This document shows, in pieces, positions 32,401-39,030 of a stretch of DNA of 64,000 nucleotides. The notes below the pieces were generated by a model. The model made no database searches and was not told the origin of the DNA. It was given only the letters and a program-made list of their open reading frames with translations. Positions within the stretch are counted from its first letter, which is position 1, and every line of letters begins with the position of its first letter. The position numbers and the translations under genes are program-made. This stretch comes from Colocasia esculenta. Lineage: Eukaryota > Streptophyta > Magnoliopsida > Alismatales > Araceae. Where the stretch lies: the NCBI GenBank assembly GCA_014218235.1, contig CM024757.1, positions 147,449,371 through 147,513,370 on the forward strand, given 5' to 3'.

Positions 32401-34005
32401 GACACTGGAGACAGCTGTAACCAAGTGGATCAAGGCAGTGGGTTGTGGATACACCACATGTGGGTTCAATTCCCATGGTTCGGCCAGAGTCTTTCAATTT
32501 CAAATACCAAAAAATTAAGTAGGTAATCATTAATTACAAAGGTAGCGGGTCAATTTATGTCTATATGTGTATGTAAATATAGAGGAATGTTACAGTGCAA
32601 CCAGCCCTCTTTGTGCAGCATGGTTGCACTACAGCATAAGCTGTTGGATCAAGATTTGCCTGCAGAGAATTTCTCATGGAACCCACTCTCTCTCCTGCAT
32701 TCCAAACCCTCTCCATAATTACCTCACCTCAACCTACCTCTCTCTCTCTCTCATATGGGCAACTCCCTTTCTGTCCTATGCAGGTGTGAAGGAGCTGTCT
32801 GAGAGAAAAGACAGTGGGTTGGGGGGGGGGGGAGAGTTCAATATGAGAGAAACCTGCATGGACCTTAATCTGACGGCTTATGCTGCAGTGCAACTACACT
32901 GCATGAAGAGGGTTGGTCTCACTGTAGCAGTCATCTCTCTGTATATAATGCATGTTGTGAAATAGGGGAAAACTCTTTTTCACCTTTGCCAATAGGTATG
33001 AGTTACCTCTTCCTGAAGAGTCAAGCCAACACCTTCTATATGATGGTGAGCATTTATAACATCAGGTTATCTGCTGAACAGAGAGTGCAAAGTTATTAAT
33101 GTTCGGGAATACAGTGAAGCATGCAAACTGCTTTTTTTGGTATGCATAATGGATGCTGCTGGATATAGAGAAAAAAAGCCTTTAGAGGTAAACCCCATAC
33201 TTAACCACCAAGACCACCTACCCTCTTTGATCTGTCGCATGATGAAATAATTTGATCTTAAAGGATCTAGCTAGCTCATTCTCAGGTTGATGATTTATCA
33301 CTTTGATCCAGACGTGATAAAAATCTACTTTCAAACTCTTGATTACTTATTTCATGTTCTGTTGTACTTTAAGTTTTGTAGTTGCCCTCTGCCATCACTT
33401 GTCAGAGTAAAGATTGTTGAGTCTCATGTCTGCTAACAAAGTCACCTGAAGTCTTCTAACTATTTTGTTGATCAGCACCTGTGATTTCAAAGTTTACGGG
33501 ATGCTGCAGATCATGTCAGGGTTCTTTTTAGGTTGTTGGTAACTCTATCCTGTTGAACTTTAAGATTTCTCTGACCTTCTTGAGACATTCTACATTGTGT
33601 TCGAAGACTTAAAATATTTGAGGCTATGTATCCACATTATAATACTGTTGCTTAGTTTTTATATTCAAAAGCCATAATTAAATATTGTACTATAATGTTT
33701 TTGTGTGAGCAAAGGTTTAGTGATGATATGGAATGGAGTTTAAAAGGGTACAGTTATAATTGACACTATGATCTTGTACATGCAAAGAGCCTGTGCACGC
33801 TCTAACTTTTCCATTTAGCATAGTGTGCTGTTTATTTGCTTGATGCTAATCCCTATTACAGTCAAAAGTTCAACTGTTATTTGTCAAATTCTAGTATACT
33901 GATTAAACTACCGCTTTTTATGTAGGCCTTATACTTGCAGCCACGGGGCAGCTGCAGCAGCATCTGAACCAACTTCTCAATTCAAGTCCACAAGTTGTTC
34001 CATGA
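5094..34005 (+). CDS. CTP synthase, 20 exons visible, N-terminal exon missing
   Basis: Encodes plant CTP synthase (PyrG family), which converts UTP to CTP using ATP and glutamine, the last step of de novo pyrimidine synthesis. Exons: 5094-5180, 5266-5316, 5441-5558, 5709-5765, 20963-21027, 21217-21300, 28575-28624, 28854-28916, 29500-29546, 29645-29714, 29815-29877, 30231-30320, 30404-30442, 30603-30752, 30843-30920, 31017-31102, 31745-31793, 31942-32022, 32109-32202 and 33926-34005. Together they give about 500 codons. Except for exon 7, phases fit across all visible junctions and match the family through synthetase and class I glutamine amidotransferase domains. The catalytic Cys is in GICLGMQ and the His/Glu pair in FHPEF. 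The roughly 70-residue N-terminus with the P-loop is not seen here. Exon 7 is one base short, which breaks the frame. It is therefore either a real gene with an assembly error or a recent pseudogene. The two largest introns are swollen by transposons. Confidence 0.93.
5266..5316 (+). CDS. CTP synthase exon 2
   Basis: Seventeen codons (SVIDKERKGDYLGKTVQ) in phase 0, with acceptor TTCAG and donor GTGATG. Confidence 0.92.
5441..5558 (+). CDS. CTP synthase exon 3
   Basis: 118 bases starting VVPHITDAIKNWI and ending IELGGTV plus one base of the next Gly codon. Donor GTATGC. This is the conserved EIGGTVGD region that binds substrate in the family. Confidence 0.92.
5709..5765 (+). CDS. CTP synthase exon 4
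   Basis: 57 bases encoding (G)DIESMPFIEALRQLSFSV and the first base of a Gly codon. Donor GTAAGT. It is followed by the giant intron. Confidence 0.92.
6840..8302 (+). repeat. LTR-retrotransposon internal remnant with minisatellites
   Basis: A non-coding patchwork of short tandem words: CATTTCTTGAC-type units (6900-7080), GCAAAGTCAGAAAGGCAAG units (7650-7880), and CCAGAAATA-type units (8330-8480) just past the right edge. It ends in an ATGGGGGGCATT purine-rich run (8291-8302), a plausible polypurine tract directly before the LTR at 8303. Words at 7110-7160 recur in the solo LTR near 18550 and, inverted, near 7990. No coding frame survives. Confidence 0.5.
8303..10511 (+). mobile_element. Ty3/gypsy-type LTR (about 2.2 kb)
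   Basis: Starts TGTTGGCACTG after a purine run and ends GGGGTTCAACA. A TATA-like GTATTTATAGGG lies near 9949. Around 8830-9020 it matches 17180-17360 of the solo LTR in the same order and orientation (GGCGATTRG, CGTGTACTGGACC, TTTACATCG), so the two LTR families are related. It contains a run of CATGGAGACTAACTCGACATGG-like units (9440-9800) and CCCCCGGTTAAGGA repeats (9980-10060). A matching target duplication was not found. Confidence 0.6.
10512..11190. other. Unclassified repeat-rich non-coding DNA
   Basis: Contains loosely repeated words such as GGTGCCTGGGCAG and AAAAAGCACATNTGATGGG between 10700 and 10900. No gene or known element was recognised. Confidence 0.35.
11199..11575 (+). mobile_element. 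hAT-like MITE with a TA microsatellite
   Basis: The element starts TAGGGGTGAACACGGG and ends CAGCCCTA. It is flanked by CTTTTCGA (11191-11198) and CTTTTGGA (11576-11583), an 8-bp near-duplication with 7 of 8 matching. It carries a (TA)n tract at about 11431-11477 and CGGTTTGG / CCAAACCG words. Terminus type and duplication length fit hAT. Confidence 0.7.
11630..11730. repeat. GGATCGGG-rich old repeat, left part
   Basis: Words such as GGATCGGGATTGGGATC and CCGGCCAATC recur. The repeat continues at 14022 (TCTGTGGGGTCC...) after the solo LTR, so one older element was split by that insertion. It resembles, but is not a clear copy of, the GAATCGG MITE family. Confidence 0.4.
11731..14021 (-). mobile_element. 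Solo LTR (2291 bp) with 5-bp TSD TCTGT
   Basis: Starts TGTGACGGAACGCC and ends GCGACGTTACA, with TCTGT on both sides (11726-11730 and 14022-14026). Landmarks run in the same order as in the solo LTR at 56054-58960: a CCTCACCTG...GGGTGAG...CAGTAGGGA block near 12080-12140 and a CCTACCTCAG splice-like word near 13460. This indicates a related LTR lying in inverted orientation. No internal region is present, so this is the product of LTR-LTR recombination. The small reading frames inside it are not genes. Confidence 0.75.
14027..15978 (+). repeat. Unclassified LTR-like segment with long GC-rich tract
   Basis: The left part (14331-14560) looks like an LTR promoter and R region: CTTTTGGCCTTTCGAGA occurs twice, then TCTATATATGTAATAGC and AATGAATGAAAAG. 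The right part (14570-15890) is C-rich and open in several frames on both strands. Within it a block of about 125 bp at 14850-14975 recurs, diverged, at 15122-15245 (ACGCGCCCCTGCGCG...CTCGCGAACGC). Long proline/arginine-rich frames here are explained by base composition. No gene is supported. Confidence 0.4.
15979..17106 (-). mobile_element. RTE-like LINE, 3' part (RT C-terminus)
   Basis: Minus-strand frames read ADDIVLIDES (RT catalytic ADD), FRYLGSIIQENGEI, MRMLRWMCGKTKKDKIRNE and RLKWFGHVHRCPN. This is the conserved C-terminal order of RT in plant RTE-type LINEs. The 3' end (low coordinates) is a (CAT)n tail at about 15979-16001, typical of RTE elements. Several frameshifts and stops break it. 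The element continues at 19445 after the solo LTR. Confidence 0.8.
17555..17890 (+). repeat. Tandem array, about 60-bp unit, 6 copies
   Basis: The core CGGGGTGTTTGTGCCTCC recurs near 17563, 17622, 17683, 17741, 17801 and 17862. Each copy is followed by GTCGGGC and a TTTACA/GTACAA word. The array lies within the solo LTR. Confidence 0.85.
18130..18520 (+). repeat. Tandem array of GGACATCCCTGNCATTTTCTGGCTTT units
   Basis: A unit of about 29-30 bp is repeated about a dozen times with paired variants (GGACATCCCGGCCGTTTTCTGG and GGGACATCCCTGTCATTT). It lies within the solo LTR. Similar, more degenerate units lie at 6900-7080. Confidence 0.8.
18690..19045 (+). repeat. Degenerate array of GGGGATATTTCTGCAATTTTATCC units
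   Basis: Units of about 29 bp are clear at 18690-18800 and decay rightward (TTTCTGCAATTTTC, TGTGCAATTTTACA). Related words in reverse occur at 25640-25990. Confidence 0.65.
19445..19894 (-). mobile_element. RTE-like LINE, middle part
   Basis: Continuation of the LINE after the solo LTR. The minus strand retains RT-region words around 19650-19800 (for example coding for ALGPDGIPIEVWK-like residues). It is broken again by the hAT MITE at 19895 and resumes at 20090. Confidence 0.65.
19895..20089 (+). mobile_element. hAT-like MITE, copy 2 (195 bp)
   Basis: Same ends as copy 1 (CATGGTTTGGC...GTCGAACCTTG), flanked by CCTTAAAG (19887-19894) and CCTTAAAA (20090-20097), 7 of 8 matching. It is inserted in the LINE. 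Confidence 0.85.
20090..20760 (-). mobile_element. RTE-like LINE, 5' remnant
   Basis: Minus-strand translation gives HRLLAIDVLIPKFKRK, WWNLKRKNLETFKNHLV and CIKNVAKQLLDESKGK, the linker between endonuclease and RT in RTE-like LINEs. The element is 5' truncated near 20760; the endonuclease domain is absent. Confidence 0.75.
20963..21027 (+). CDS. CTP synthase exon 5
   Basis: 65 bases completing the Gly codon, then KENFCLVHVSLIPVLGVVGEQ. Acceptor TTTTAG, donor GTACTT. Confidence 0.92.
21217..21300 (+). CDS. CTP synthase exon 6
   Basis: 28 codons with KTKPTQHSVRELRALGL and LLVCRSAQ, the conserved KPTQHSV motif of the synthetase domain. Acceptor TTACAG, donor GTATTT. Confidence 0.93.
22128..23170. 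mobile_element. TIR DNA element (1043 bp) with G-rich core
   Basis: The ends are GGGTGTTTGGTTGCAGTTTTTTT and, inverted, GAGTGTTTGGTTGCACTTTTTT. They are flanked by TA on both sides (22126-22127, 23171-23172). The GTGTTTGGTTG end is common among PIF/Harbinger-like elements, but a clear 3-bp TWA duplication is not seen, so the superfamily is open. No transposase is present. Confidence 0.6.
22660..22995. repeat. G-rich minisatellite (GGGGGGCTTCTGCGGCAGGGA units)
   Basis: Repeats of GGGGCTTCTGCGG and GGGGTTCCGGCGG with poly-G runs up to 18 bases. On the minus strand this gives a long proline-rich frame (22628-23164) that is a composition artefact. Confidence 0.8.
23171..23889. other. Non-coding intron sequence
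   Basis: No recognisable gene or element between the TIR element and the gypsy relic. Confidence 0.35.
23890..24135 (-). pseudogene. Ty3/gypsy integrase relic (zinc-finger region)
   Basis: Minus-strand translation gives KGFFLANYVYRL, a stop, then KVCPQCQVYVGS, resembling the CxxC half of the gypsy integrase HHCC finger (family form: C..FV..CxxCQ..GD). Several stops follow. Too decayed to assign a lineage. Confidence 0.45.
24136..25314. repeat. Unclassified LTR-like DNA with TATA box
   Basis: Contains short repeats of CTCTCCCGGTTTGGCCAAC type (24780-24860) and a good TATA box, CTATAAAAGGGG, at about 24977-24988. This suggests the promoter part of an LTR on the + strand. Borders were not found. 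Confidence 0.35.
25323..25518 (-). mobile_element. hAT-like MITE, copy 3 (196 bp), inverted
   Basis: Begins CAAGGTTCGAC and ends GCCAAACCATG, the reverse complement of copies 1 and 2. It is flanked by a perfect 8-bp duplication, ACCCAGAG (25315-25322 and 25519-25526). It sits in an array of GCAGAAATACCCAGAAAGG units, one of which was the target. Confidence 0.9.
25590..25995 (+). repeat. Minisatellite of AGAAATACCCAGAAAGGGTAAGAAATTGC units
   Basis: About a dozen degenerate units of 27-30 bp. Related to the GGGGATATTTCTGCAATTTT units in the solo LTR at 18690 (reverse orientation), so probably an LTR remnant. Confidence 0.7.
26098..26350 (+). repeat. Minisatellite of GTCCGATTATGATGAAATTCAAATTCAAC units
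   Basis: About 8 units of 28-31 bp, diverged. Open short frames on both strands rich in MKFK or NLNFI are products of the repeat. Confidence 0.75.
26985..27115. repeat. GGGTCGG/CCGACCC palindromic GC-rich patch
   Basis: A GC island in AT-rich intron, with GTCGGGTCGGGGTGC and CCGACCCGAGTCGGGTCGG words. Possibly a distant relative of the GAATCGG MITE, but ends and duplication were not found. Confidence 0.35.
28575..28624 (+). CDS. CTP synthase exon 7, one base short (frameshift)
   Basis: Begins PLRESTK and, after a shift of frame, continues KLSQFCHVP as the family does. The exon is 50 bases where 51 are needed. One base of a Lys codon is missing near 28594. Acceptor TTTCAG and donor GTAAGA are good, and no alternative splice site restores the frame. 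Confidence 0.85.
28854..28916 (+). CDS. CTP synthase exon 8
   Basis: 21 codons, AGNILNIHDVPNIWHVPLLLR, phase 0, acceptor TATAG, donor GTAAGT. Confidence 0.93.
29500..29546 (+). CDS. CTP synthase exon 9 with GC donor
   Basis: 47 bases, NQNAHNAILRQLNCF plus two bases of a Ser codon. The donor is CAG|GCAAGT, the strong consensus of rare GC-AG introns. With the acceptor at 29643-29644 it gives an uninterrupted FSIATHPDL reading that fits the family. Confidence 0.85.
29645..29714 (+). CDS. CTP synthase exon 10
   Basis: 70 bases, IATHPDLDRWTNMAESYDDL and TDS. The acceptor used is CTTCCAG; the upstream TGTAG would break the frame. Donor GTAAGT. Confidence 0.87.
29815..29877 (+). CDS. CTP synthase exon 11
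   Basis: 21 codons, VKIALVGKYTGLSDSYLSVVK, which opens the glutamine amidotransferase half. Acceptor TTGCAG, donor GTATTG. Confidence 0.93.
30231..30320 (+). CDS. CTP synthase exon 12
   Basis: 30 codons, ALLHACIACSLKPSIEWIAA then SDLEEESAKL. Acceptor GACAG, donor GTATGA. Confidence 0.92.
30404..30442 (+). CDS. CTP synthase exon 13
   Basis: 13 codons, APEIHASAWETLK. Acceptor TTGCAG, donor GTAAGA. Confidence 0.92.
30603..30752 (+). CDS. CTP synthase exon 14 (amidotransferase nucleophile)
   Basis: 50 codons with VLVPGGFGDRGVQGM and YLGICLGMQ. The Cys of GICLGMQ is the class I glutamine amidotransferase nucleophile. Acceptor ATCAG, donor GTATGT. Confidence 0.95.
30843..30920 (+). CDS. CTP synthase exon 15
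   Basis: 26 codons, VLGMENANSTEFDPE to VVIFMPE. Acceptor GCCAG, donor GTATGT. Confidence 0.92.
31017..31102 (+). CDS. CTP synthase exon 16
   Basis: 86 bases with GSRTHMGNTMRLGSRRTFFQ. Acceptor TTGCAG, donor GTAAGT in phase 2. Confidence 0.93.
31745..31793 (+). CDS. CTP synthase exon 17
   Basis: 49 bases with SQYVDERHRHRYE, the conserved ERHRHRYE motif. Acceptor ATGCAG, donor GTTAGT. Confidence 0.94.
31942..32022 (+). CDS. CTP synthase exon 18
   Basis: 27 codons, VNPDIIGKLEDAGLQFVGRD onward to RME. Acceptor TGCAG, donor GTATAC. Confidence 0.92.
32109..32202 (+). CDS. CTP synthase exon 19 (amidotransferase His/Glu)
   Basis: 94 bases with ELPNHPYYVGVQFHPEFKSR. His and Glu of FHPEF complete the amidotransferase triad. 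Acceptor AGCAG, donor GTAAGT. Confidence 0.95.
32410..32485 (+). pseudogene. Plastid-derived trnH-GUG relic in an intron
   Basis: The 76-base stretch carries CCAAGTGGATCAAGGCAGTG, an anticodon loop TTGTGGA with anticodon GTG, and the T-arm GGGTTCAATTCCC. This matches the well-known plastid tRNA-His(GUG) with scattered changes. The acceptor stem strands (GACAGCT and TTCGGCC) no longer pair, so it is not a working tRNA. It lies in the last CTP synthase intron. It is plastid DNA moved to the nucleus, possibly by way of mitochondria, or a SINE head from the same tRNA. Confidence 0.75.
32582..32935. mobile_element. Long-TIR (foldback) MITE, about 350 bp
   Basis: The left arm (TGTTACAGTGCAACCAGCCC, TTGCACTACAGCATAAGC) and the complement of the right arm (TGCTACAGTGAGACCAACCC, TTGCACTGCAGCATAAGC) match over about 90 bases. 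This leaves a loop with CT and G runs. A target duplication could not be fixed, so the superfamily is unknown. It lies in the last CTP synthase intron. Confidence 0.7.
33926..34005 (+). CDS. CTP synthase last exon and stop
   Basis: 80 bases completing a Gly codon, LILAATGQLQQHLNQL and a short tail, ending in TGA at 34003-34005. The 1.7 kb intron before it holds the trnH relic and a MITE. Confidence 0.9.
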
Positions 34006-34440
34006 TGGGGCCTCCTGTCATTACCCAGTATGAAGTTTAAGATCATCAGTAGCATAGCCGTGAAGTCATGGGTCCACCTAAAGAAAGAAGCGCCCATGTT
34101 TTCTTTGTGTAATGTTCTAGATTCCTCTCATATGGTCTGGAACTACGTACGGAAAGCTCCGGAGGGAAACAGAGACGTAGAAGCTTTATTTATTTGATTC
34201 CAGTTAAGTTGACAAGAAAATAGGAAGTTGGAGCAGGGGAACAAAAAAGGACTTACAGAAGGGATGCTCAAGAAAGCACCTACTTCATAGTTCAGGCATC
34301 GTGATTTCGTAAAAAGAAGAGGATCCATTTGGAACATTTTGCTAACAAATTTTTGATCCTGGCATCATCCGGCAGAAAAGGAAAAAATAAAAAAAATAAA
34401 AATGAAGTGTTACTAATAATGCATGTTTAACCTCGTCCTT
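34006..34440 (+). other. Probable 3' UTR of CTP synthase
   Basis: Non-coding sequence after the stop codon. AATAAA-type signals occur in an A-rich stretch near 34384-34402, but the polyadenylation site is not known. From 34440 to 34777 nothing is recognised. Confidence 0.5.
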
Positions 34441-34786
34441 TAATTTATGCTGTTTACTCTTTCTGGTACTGTCTTGTTTTGGTGATTCTTGGTGTGATAT
34501 TCAGATGTGATTTTCAGCTGCGGTTGATGATTTTTCATTATTAGCAATGTTGTGCATGCGAAAAAGGAAAGTCAGCGACGCAAGGTCATGACTTTTGGAT
34601 GTAAATGGATCGGGTTCGGCTCAGATAGATCAATGCCATATTTTATTTGCAAAAAAATTATAAATACTATATTTGAATAGTACCATATTATTTTTTTGGG
34701 CACGGCTATGGGTATATCCATAATGGGTATGAATATATCCACGGGTTTCTGTTTTCATCTAAAAAAAGATAAATTATAAAATTAAT

Positions 34787-34967
34787 GAGAAAGACTTTCT
34801 GTACTTGTGAAAGTGCAGAAATATTTAATCATCCTGCACTTCTCTCCTCTCATTGGTGGAAAAGAGAAGAGAGGTCTATGTGGCAGCTTCATGTCCACCA
34901 GTGAGAAGGGGGAAGTGTAGGATGACTAAGTATTTTTGTACTTTCACGAGTGCAGAAAATTTTTCTC
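34787..34967. mobile_element. Mutator-like foldback MITE, 181 bp
   Basis: The two arms, each about 75 bases, match in inverted orientation: GAGAAAGACTTTCTGTACT left, GAGAAAAATTTTCTGCACT right complement. The flanks are AAAATTAAT (34778-34786) and AAAATTGAT (34968-34976), a 9-bp duplication with one mismatch, as expected for Mutator-like elements. Confidence 0.8.
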
Positions 34968-34976
34968 AAAATTGAT

Positions 34977-35638
34977 ATAGTAACACTTCAATCTTTCTTC
35001 ATTTTTCTTCATAGTATTAATCTTTTAGCAAATGATGCGGCACATAACTATAAAGGAATAGTCATACATTAAAACAAATTAGTAATTGCTTTTGTAAAAA
35101 TATTCTTCTTTGAAGTTTAATTGCACGATAATTCATCTTTAAATGATATTGTTTGCATATTTACCTTATATGATAAAAGTAGGATAAATTAATTAGGAGT
35201 CTTTATCAAATATTTGATTTATTTTTGAGTTCTTGATAGAGCTGTAACATATTATAATAAATATTATTTTCTATTATAATATATATTAAGTCTTGTTACA
35301 GTAAAGATCTCTCATGTTACAGTCAAAGATTATTAATTAATTTATCTATAAAAATATCTCTATACCGTTGGGGGGTTAATTTGTGTGAAATGACTTTGCG
35401 TAGGGAGGGAGCCCATTCCTACCATCCAGTCCCTCCAGCAGAAGGGAGGGAGAAACCTCGATGTCTCATCTTCCAGGCTTCCAACTCGCTCGCTGCTCCT
35501 CCTCGCTACTGCGAGAAGATGCGGAACATCGCTTGTGCGGCGTGGCATTTGGGGGCAGTTGCGATCTCGGAACCCTGCCCTGTCCACAAGCGCGGAACTA
35601 ACATTCTTCACGATCCATGGTTCAACAAGGTCTCCTGG
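34977..35638. other. Non-coding AT-rich sequence
   Basis: No recognisable element from 34977 to 35360. Small frames at 35360-35731 overlap the fragment described next and have no recognisable domain. Confidence 0.35.
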
Positions 35639-36069
35639 CTATCTGGTTGCGGATGGCTGCTGCGAGGATGGAGGGGTCATCAGGGAGGTATTTGGGAGGA
35701 GGACAGCATCTTGCGAGTAGGACGAGGCTGAGGAGCAGGCGAAGTCGGTGGGGACGAGGTTGGCGACTGTGGAGATCTTAGCCTTCTTCGGGTGCCCAAT
35801 CGTGAAGAAGAGAGTGTTGAGGAAGCTGGTGAGGCGAGCTTCGGGGGAGATGGGAGTGGAACTCCCCTTCTTGAGCTCGCTGTAGAGCTTGAACGCCCGG
35901 AGCCTGCTCCAATGGAGCTCTTGTTGGCCTTTCGCTTGCTCTCCTCCGGGGTCATTTGCTTTGGCTGGTGCAGATGGGTCGCGACAGAGGGGGCGGCCTC
36001 CGAAGAGGAAAACCCGCCGTAGCTCGACTCCGATGAGTTGGATGTCGAGTTGTCGACGAACCGATCCAT
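35639..36069 (-). pseudogene. BIG GRAIN 1-like gene fragment, frameshifted
   Basis: On the minus strand the first frame reads NSSESSYGGFSSSEA. After a change of frame the sequence reads LHWSRLRAFKLYSELKK, then PISPEARLTSFLNTLFF, GHPKKAKIS and ACSSASSYS before a TAG at 35639-35641. This order (SSD/ESS-GGFSSS; LRALK-Y--LKK--QPISPGGRLASFLNSLF; CSSASS) is that of plant BIG GRAIN 1 proteins, regulators linked to auxin transport. The N-terminus and the conserved C-terminal tail are missing. An LTR begins at 36111 just upstream. The open frame at 35680-36069 is only partly the ancestral one. Assignment is by motif memory and is not certain. Confidence 0.55.
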
Positions 36070-36110
36070 CTTGACCTGGTCACCTGGAGAGAGAAGAAAC
36101 GTAGAAGGGA

Positions 36111-38897
36111 TCTAACCACCTGAATTTTTGTAAAATTTGATAAATAGAGAATTTATTATCACATATAGAAAATTTTATCGGATTTAAATAAAAATTTATA
36201 TATATGAACTAAATAATATATTACAGTTATGGATAAAGAAATCGTGATGAATTGTATACATTTGGCCTAACAAAATTGTAAAAATAAATTTTTGATAAAA
36301 TCAGAAATTTATTAATATATGTAAATAACCTCAAAAGCCATTAATCAAGTATGATAATTGGACCGGTGAGAGTTTGTTGGGTCAAGTATGAGGGTTAATT
36401 GAGCATAAAATAGAGAAAATGTTATTTTAATTCGTATAACTAAATTAACTAGTTAATCAGTGAGCTATTAAGCCCAAATGAACTATGAACTTGGGCTAAA
36501 ACCAAAGAAAATTTTAGCCCATCATGGGAGGATGAGTTCTTGGCCAAAATCCTAATAGAATTTGTGCCTGAAGGTTCTAACAAAGGTAATAAATATAAAG
36601 AAACTCGTAACTTAGAAATTAGAGTCTCAATAGAACTCCAATGACCTAACCCTTTAAACACAACCTAATACTCTCCCATGGCTGACCTAGTTTGCTGCTG
36701 TAGAGGCTTTGGACATGGATAAGTTGAGGGATGGAGGAAGACGTGAGGATTTGGAGTTTCTTCTTTGTTCTTCCCAAAAACTCGAGCAAAAAGTCTTAGA
36801 AGACAAACACGACCAAAGGTAGGTATTCTCTCGGGCTCCATCTAATTAAATGACCTTATAGGTATCTTGATGTCATGAATCTCATGGTCACATTTCCCCA
36901 ATTCTTATTATGTTGTTTGATCATATTTTGCATTACAAGTTCCATGTTCATGTGTAACTTGACTCATCACCTCTCCTCAAGATCTCTCTAGTCTCTTTAT
37001 TTCATGCCAATTAAATTATACTGTATAATCATCATGAAGTCTTGAACATGTTGATACCCTTTTCTCCAATTTTCATCAAGTATATGTCTCGAATTTCTGA
37101 ATCTAAGGTCACTGTGTCGTTTAAACAGAGGTCTGCGAAGGGTCTTTATGTAGCATGCCAATCTCTTGTTTAAAACCTAATTCAAGTTCACTGTACATAC
37201 TTTCGTGAGTCCACTTTCTTTTCATGCACTTTTCCCTCTTTTTCATCAAGTATTCATGGAGAATTTTGCTATTTAAGCCTACTGTGTCATGTCCCCTTGG
37301 AAGGCAACTCGTAATCCAAGGAGGATTGGTTTCTGTTTTAGCCTCGGACAGGAGACCACATGATCATGACGGCCCGATACGTCATGATCTGGGCATTGTC
37401 ACGACGTGACCTAGTTCAGGTCGCTACACCTAGAACCGTCGCCTTCTTAAGGCGACAGGACACCCCATCGCATTCTTAGTATAAGGGTTGATGTCCTCCG
37501 TTTCTTGGATAGTAAGTTAATGATGTGTACACACTAAGAGCATCTATTAATTAATGGTTGGTAACAAGGTGTTAAAATGACTTAATCATGTTAATGACAT
37601 CTTTTAATGTTAACTCTCACGTTCTTGGAAATATATATGTATATCTCATGCCATTGTTTGCACCGTTGTTTCAGAGATCGTTGGCTTGTGTCAGTGTGAC
37701 GTGTTCTCACAGTGTTGTAGATAAGAACACCCCTCCATAATTGACAGACTCTCCGTCAGGTATTCCTCCTGTTGGACTAGAACATCTTCAAGTGAGATCT
37801 TTGTAAGCCATCGCTAGCCTTACATTCCACAAGATTGTCAAGCCGGTTGTACCATGAAAACTTATGAAACCTTTCTGATTATGCCAGAGAACTGTATGAC
37901 ATGTATCAACCAGCTATGTGCCGATTGTTCTTGTTACTCTCATCTTGTCTTGACCCTATTGTTTCTCGTGGTCTGATAAACAAGAACTCGAATTGGCTCT
38001 TGGATTACAAGTTCTCATCTTGTTCTCTTGTTGAAATCTCGACTTACTCCATAACATTCTCGTGGCCATTAAATGATTGTCTAGATAAAATCGTGTAGAT
38101 CTTCAAATCTGTTGGACTAACAATGCTATGTATTAATGGGGCCCAATCAAGTCTTGGGAGGAGCACTTGAATATGGTGTACCTGTAGGGATTGTTTGATC
38201 AAGATGTTGGTATTACACCAAAATCGTGTTAAATTGGTCTATGACAATCAAATTGTGTACTTGTGTATCATGCTTGTGACATTGCGATCGTGATATGGCC
38301 AAATTGTGTACTTGTTATTCGTGACATGCTCTTGCTTGCTTGTTCGTGCTAGACTCATGACTGTCTTATCTTGTTACTTGTTAAGTACTCTTGCTTTCTA
38401 CTTATCATTATTATTTGAACTTTTGTTATCATACCCGTGTCTTTAGATTTCTTGCTTGCCTTAAAATGTTAATTCATGTAAAGCCTACTTGATTCAAGAG
38501 ATTTAAGACCTACTGAGTATTTGTTCACACAGTTGCTACGTTTATTTCAGATGATGAGTAATACAATGAGATGAATGGGGACGGGCAAGGGTGAAAGAAT
38601 GTCCCAACTCTCTGTCTGAAAAGATGGTCTAGTTGGAGTCAAGATGTCTAGTTTGATGTTAGAGTTTAATATTTTCCCTTTAGCAATGTATTAGTCTTGA
38701 TGGGCCCTATGTATTGGCTGGAATAGTAAATGTAATGAGCCTTTGGATTATGGAATGAATGGAATAAAGTTTGATTATTGTTTATATTGTCTTGTATCTT
38801 TTTTGTGGTATGGTTTATGTATAGATTTCTTATATAATGTGCACGCTCATACCTTTATCATGCTGCTCATCTCGATATTTCACGTGGGGGAGTGACA
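36111..38897 (+). mobile_element. Solo LTR (about 2.8 kb), + orientation
   Basis: The start TCTAACCACCTGAATTT matches the complement of the end of the LTR at 56054-58960 (TGTAGCAACCTGAATTT). The end CGATATTTCACGTGGGGG...GTGACA matches the complement of its other end (CGATATTCCGCGTTGGGG...GTGACA). Shared internal landmarks in the same order are AAGGTAGG near 36813, GCGAC words near 37440, GATTTAAGNCCTACTG near 38500, and GGGCCCT...GGCT near 38702. No internal domain. The flanks AGGGA and AGGAG are only a partial duplication. Ty3/gypsy type is probable. Confidence 0.65.
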
Positions 38898-39030
38898 AGG
38901 AGAAAGAGAGAAGACAAGATTTTTTAGTCATTTTACATAAAAACTAACTTTCAAGAGACGTGTGTTGACATTTTCCTTCCATTCCTGTAGGTTTCTGGGG
39001 ATTATCATGTAAGATGTGTATATAAAACAA

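Noticed and set aside
32330..32530. Minus-strand 66-codon frame containing GRTMGIEPTCGVSTTHC
   Set aside because: It overlaps the trnH relic in antisense; such frames are common false predictions over tRNA fossils.
32997..33049. Possible extra CTP synthase exon (YELPLPEESSQHLLYD-like reading)
   Set aside because: Exons ending at 32202 and starting at 33926 already join within one Gly codon and match the family without it.
35381..35731. 116-codon + strand frame
   Set aside because: No domain recognised; it overlaps the C-terminal part of the BIG GRAIN 1-like fragment on the other strand.
37397..37425. TGTCACGACGTGACC...GGTCGCTACA taken as LTR ends
   Set aside because: Both words lie within 30 bases in the middle of the solo LTR at 36111-38897, whose true ends match the 56054 copy.
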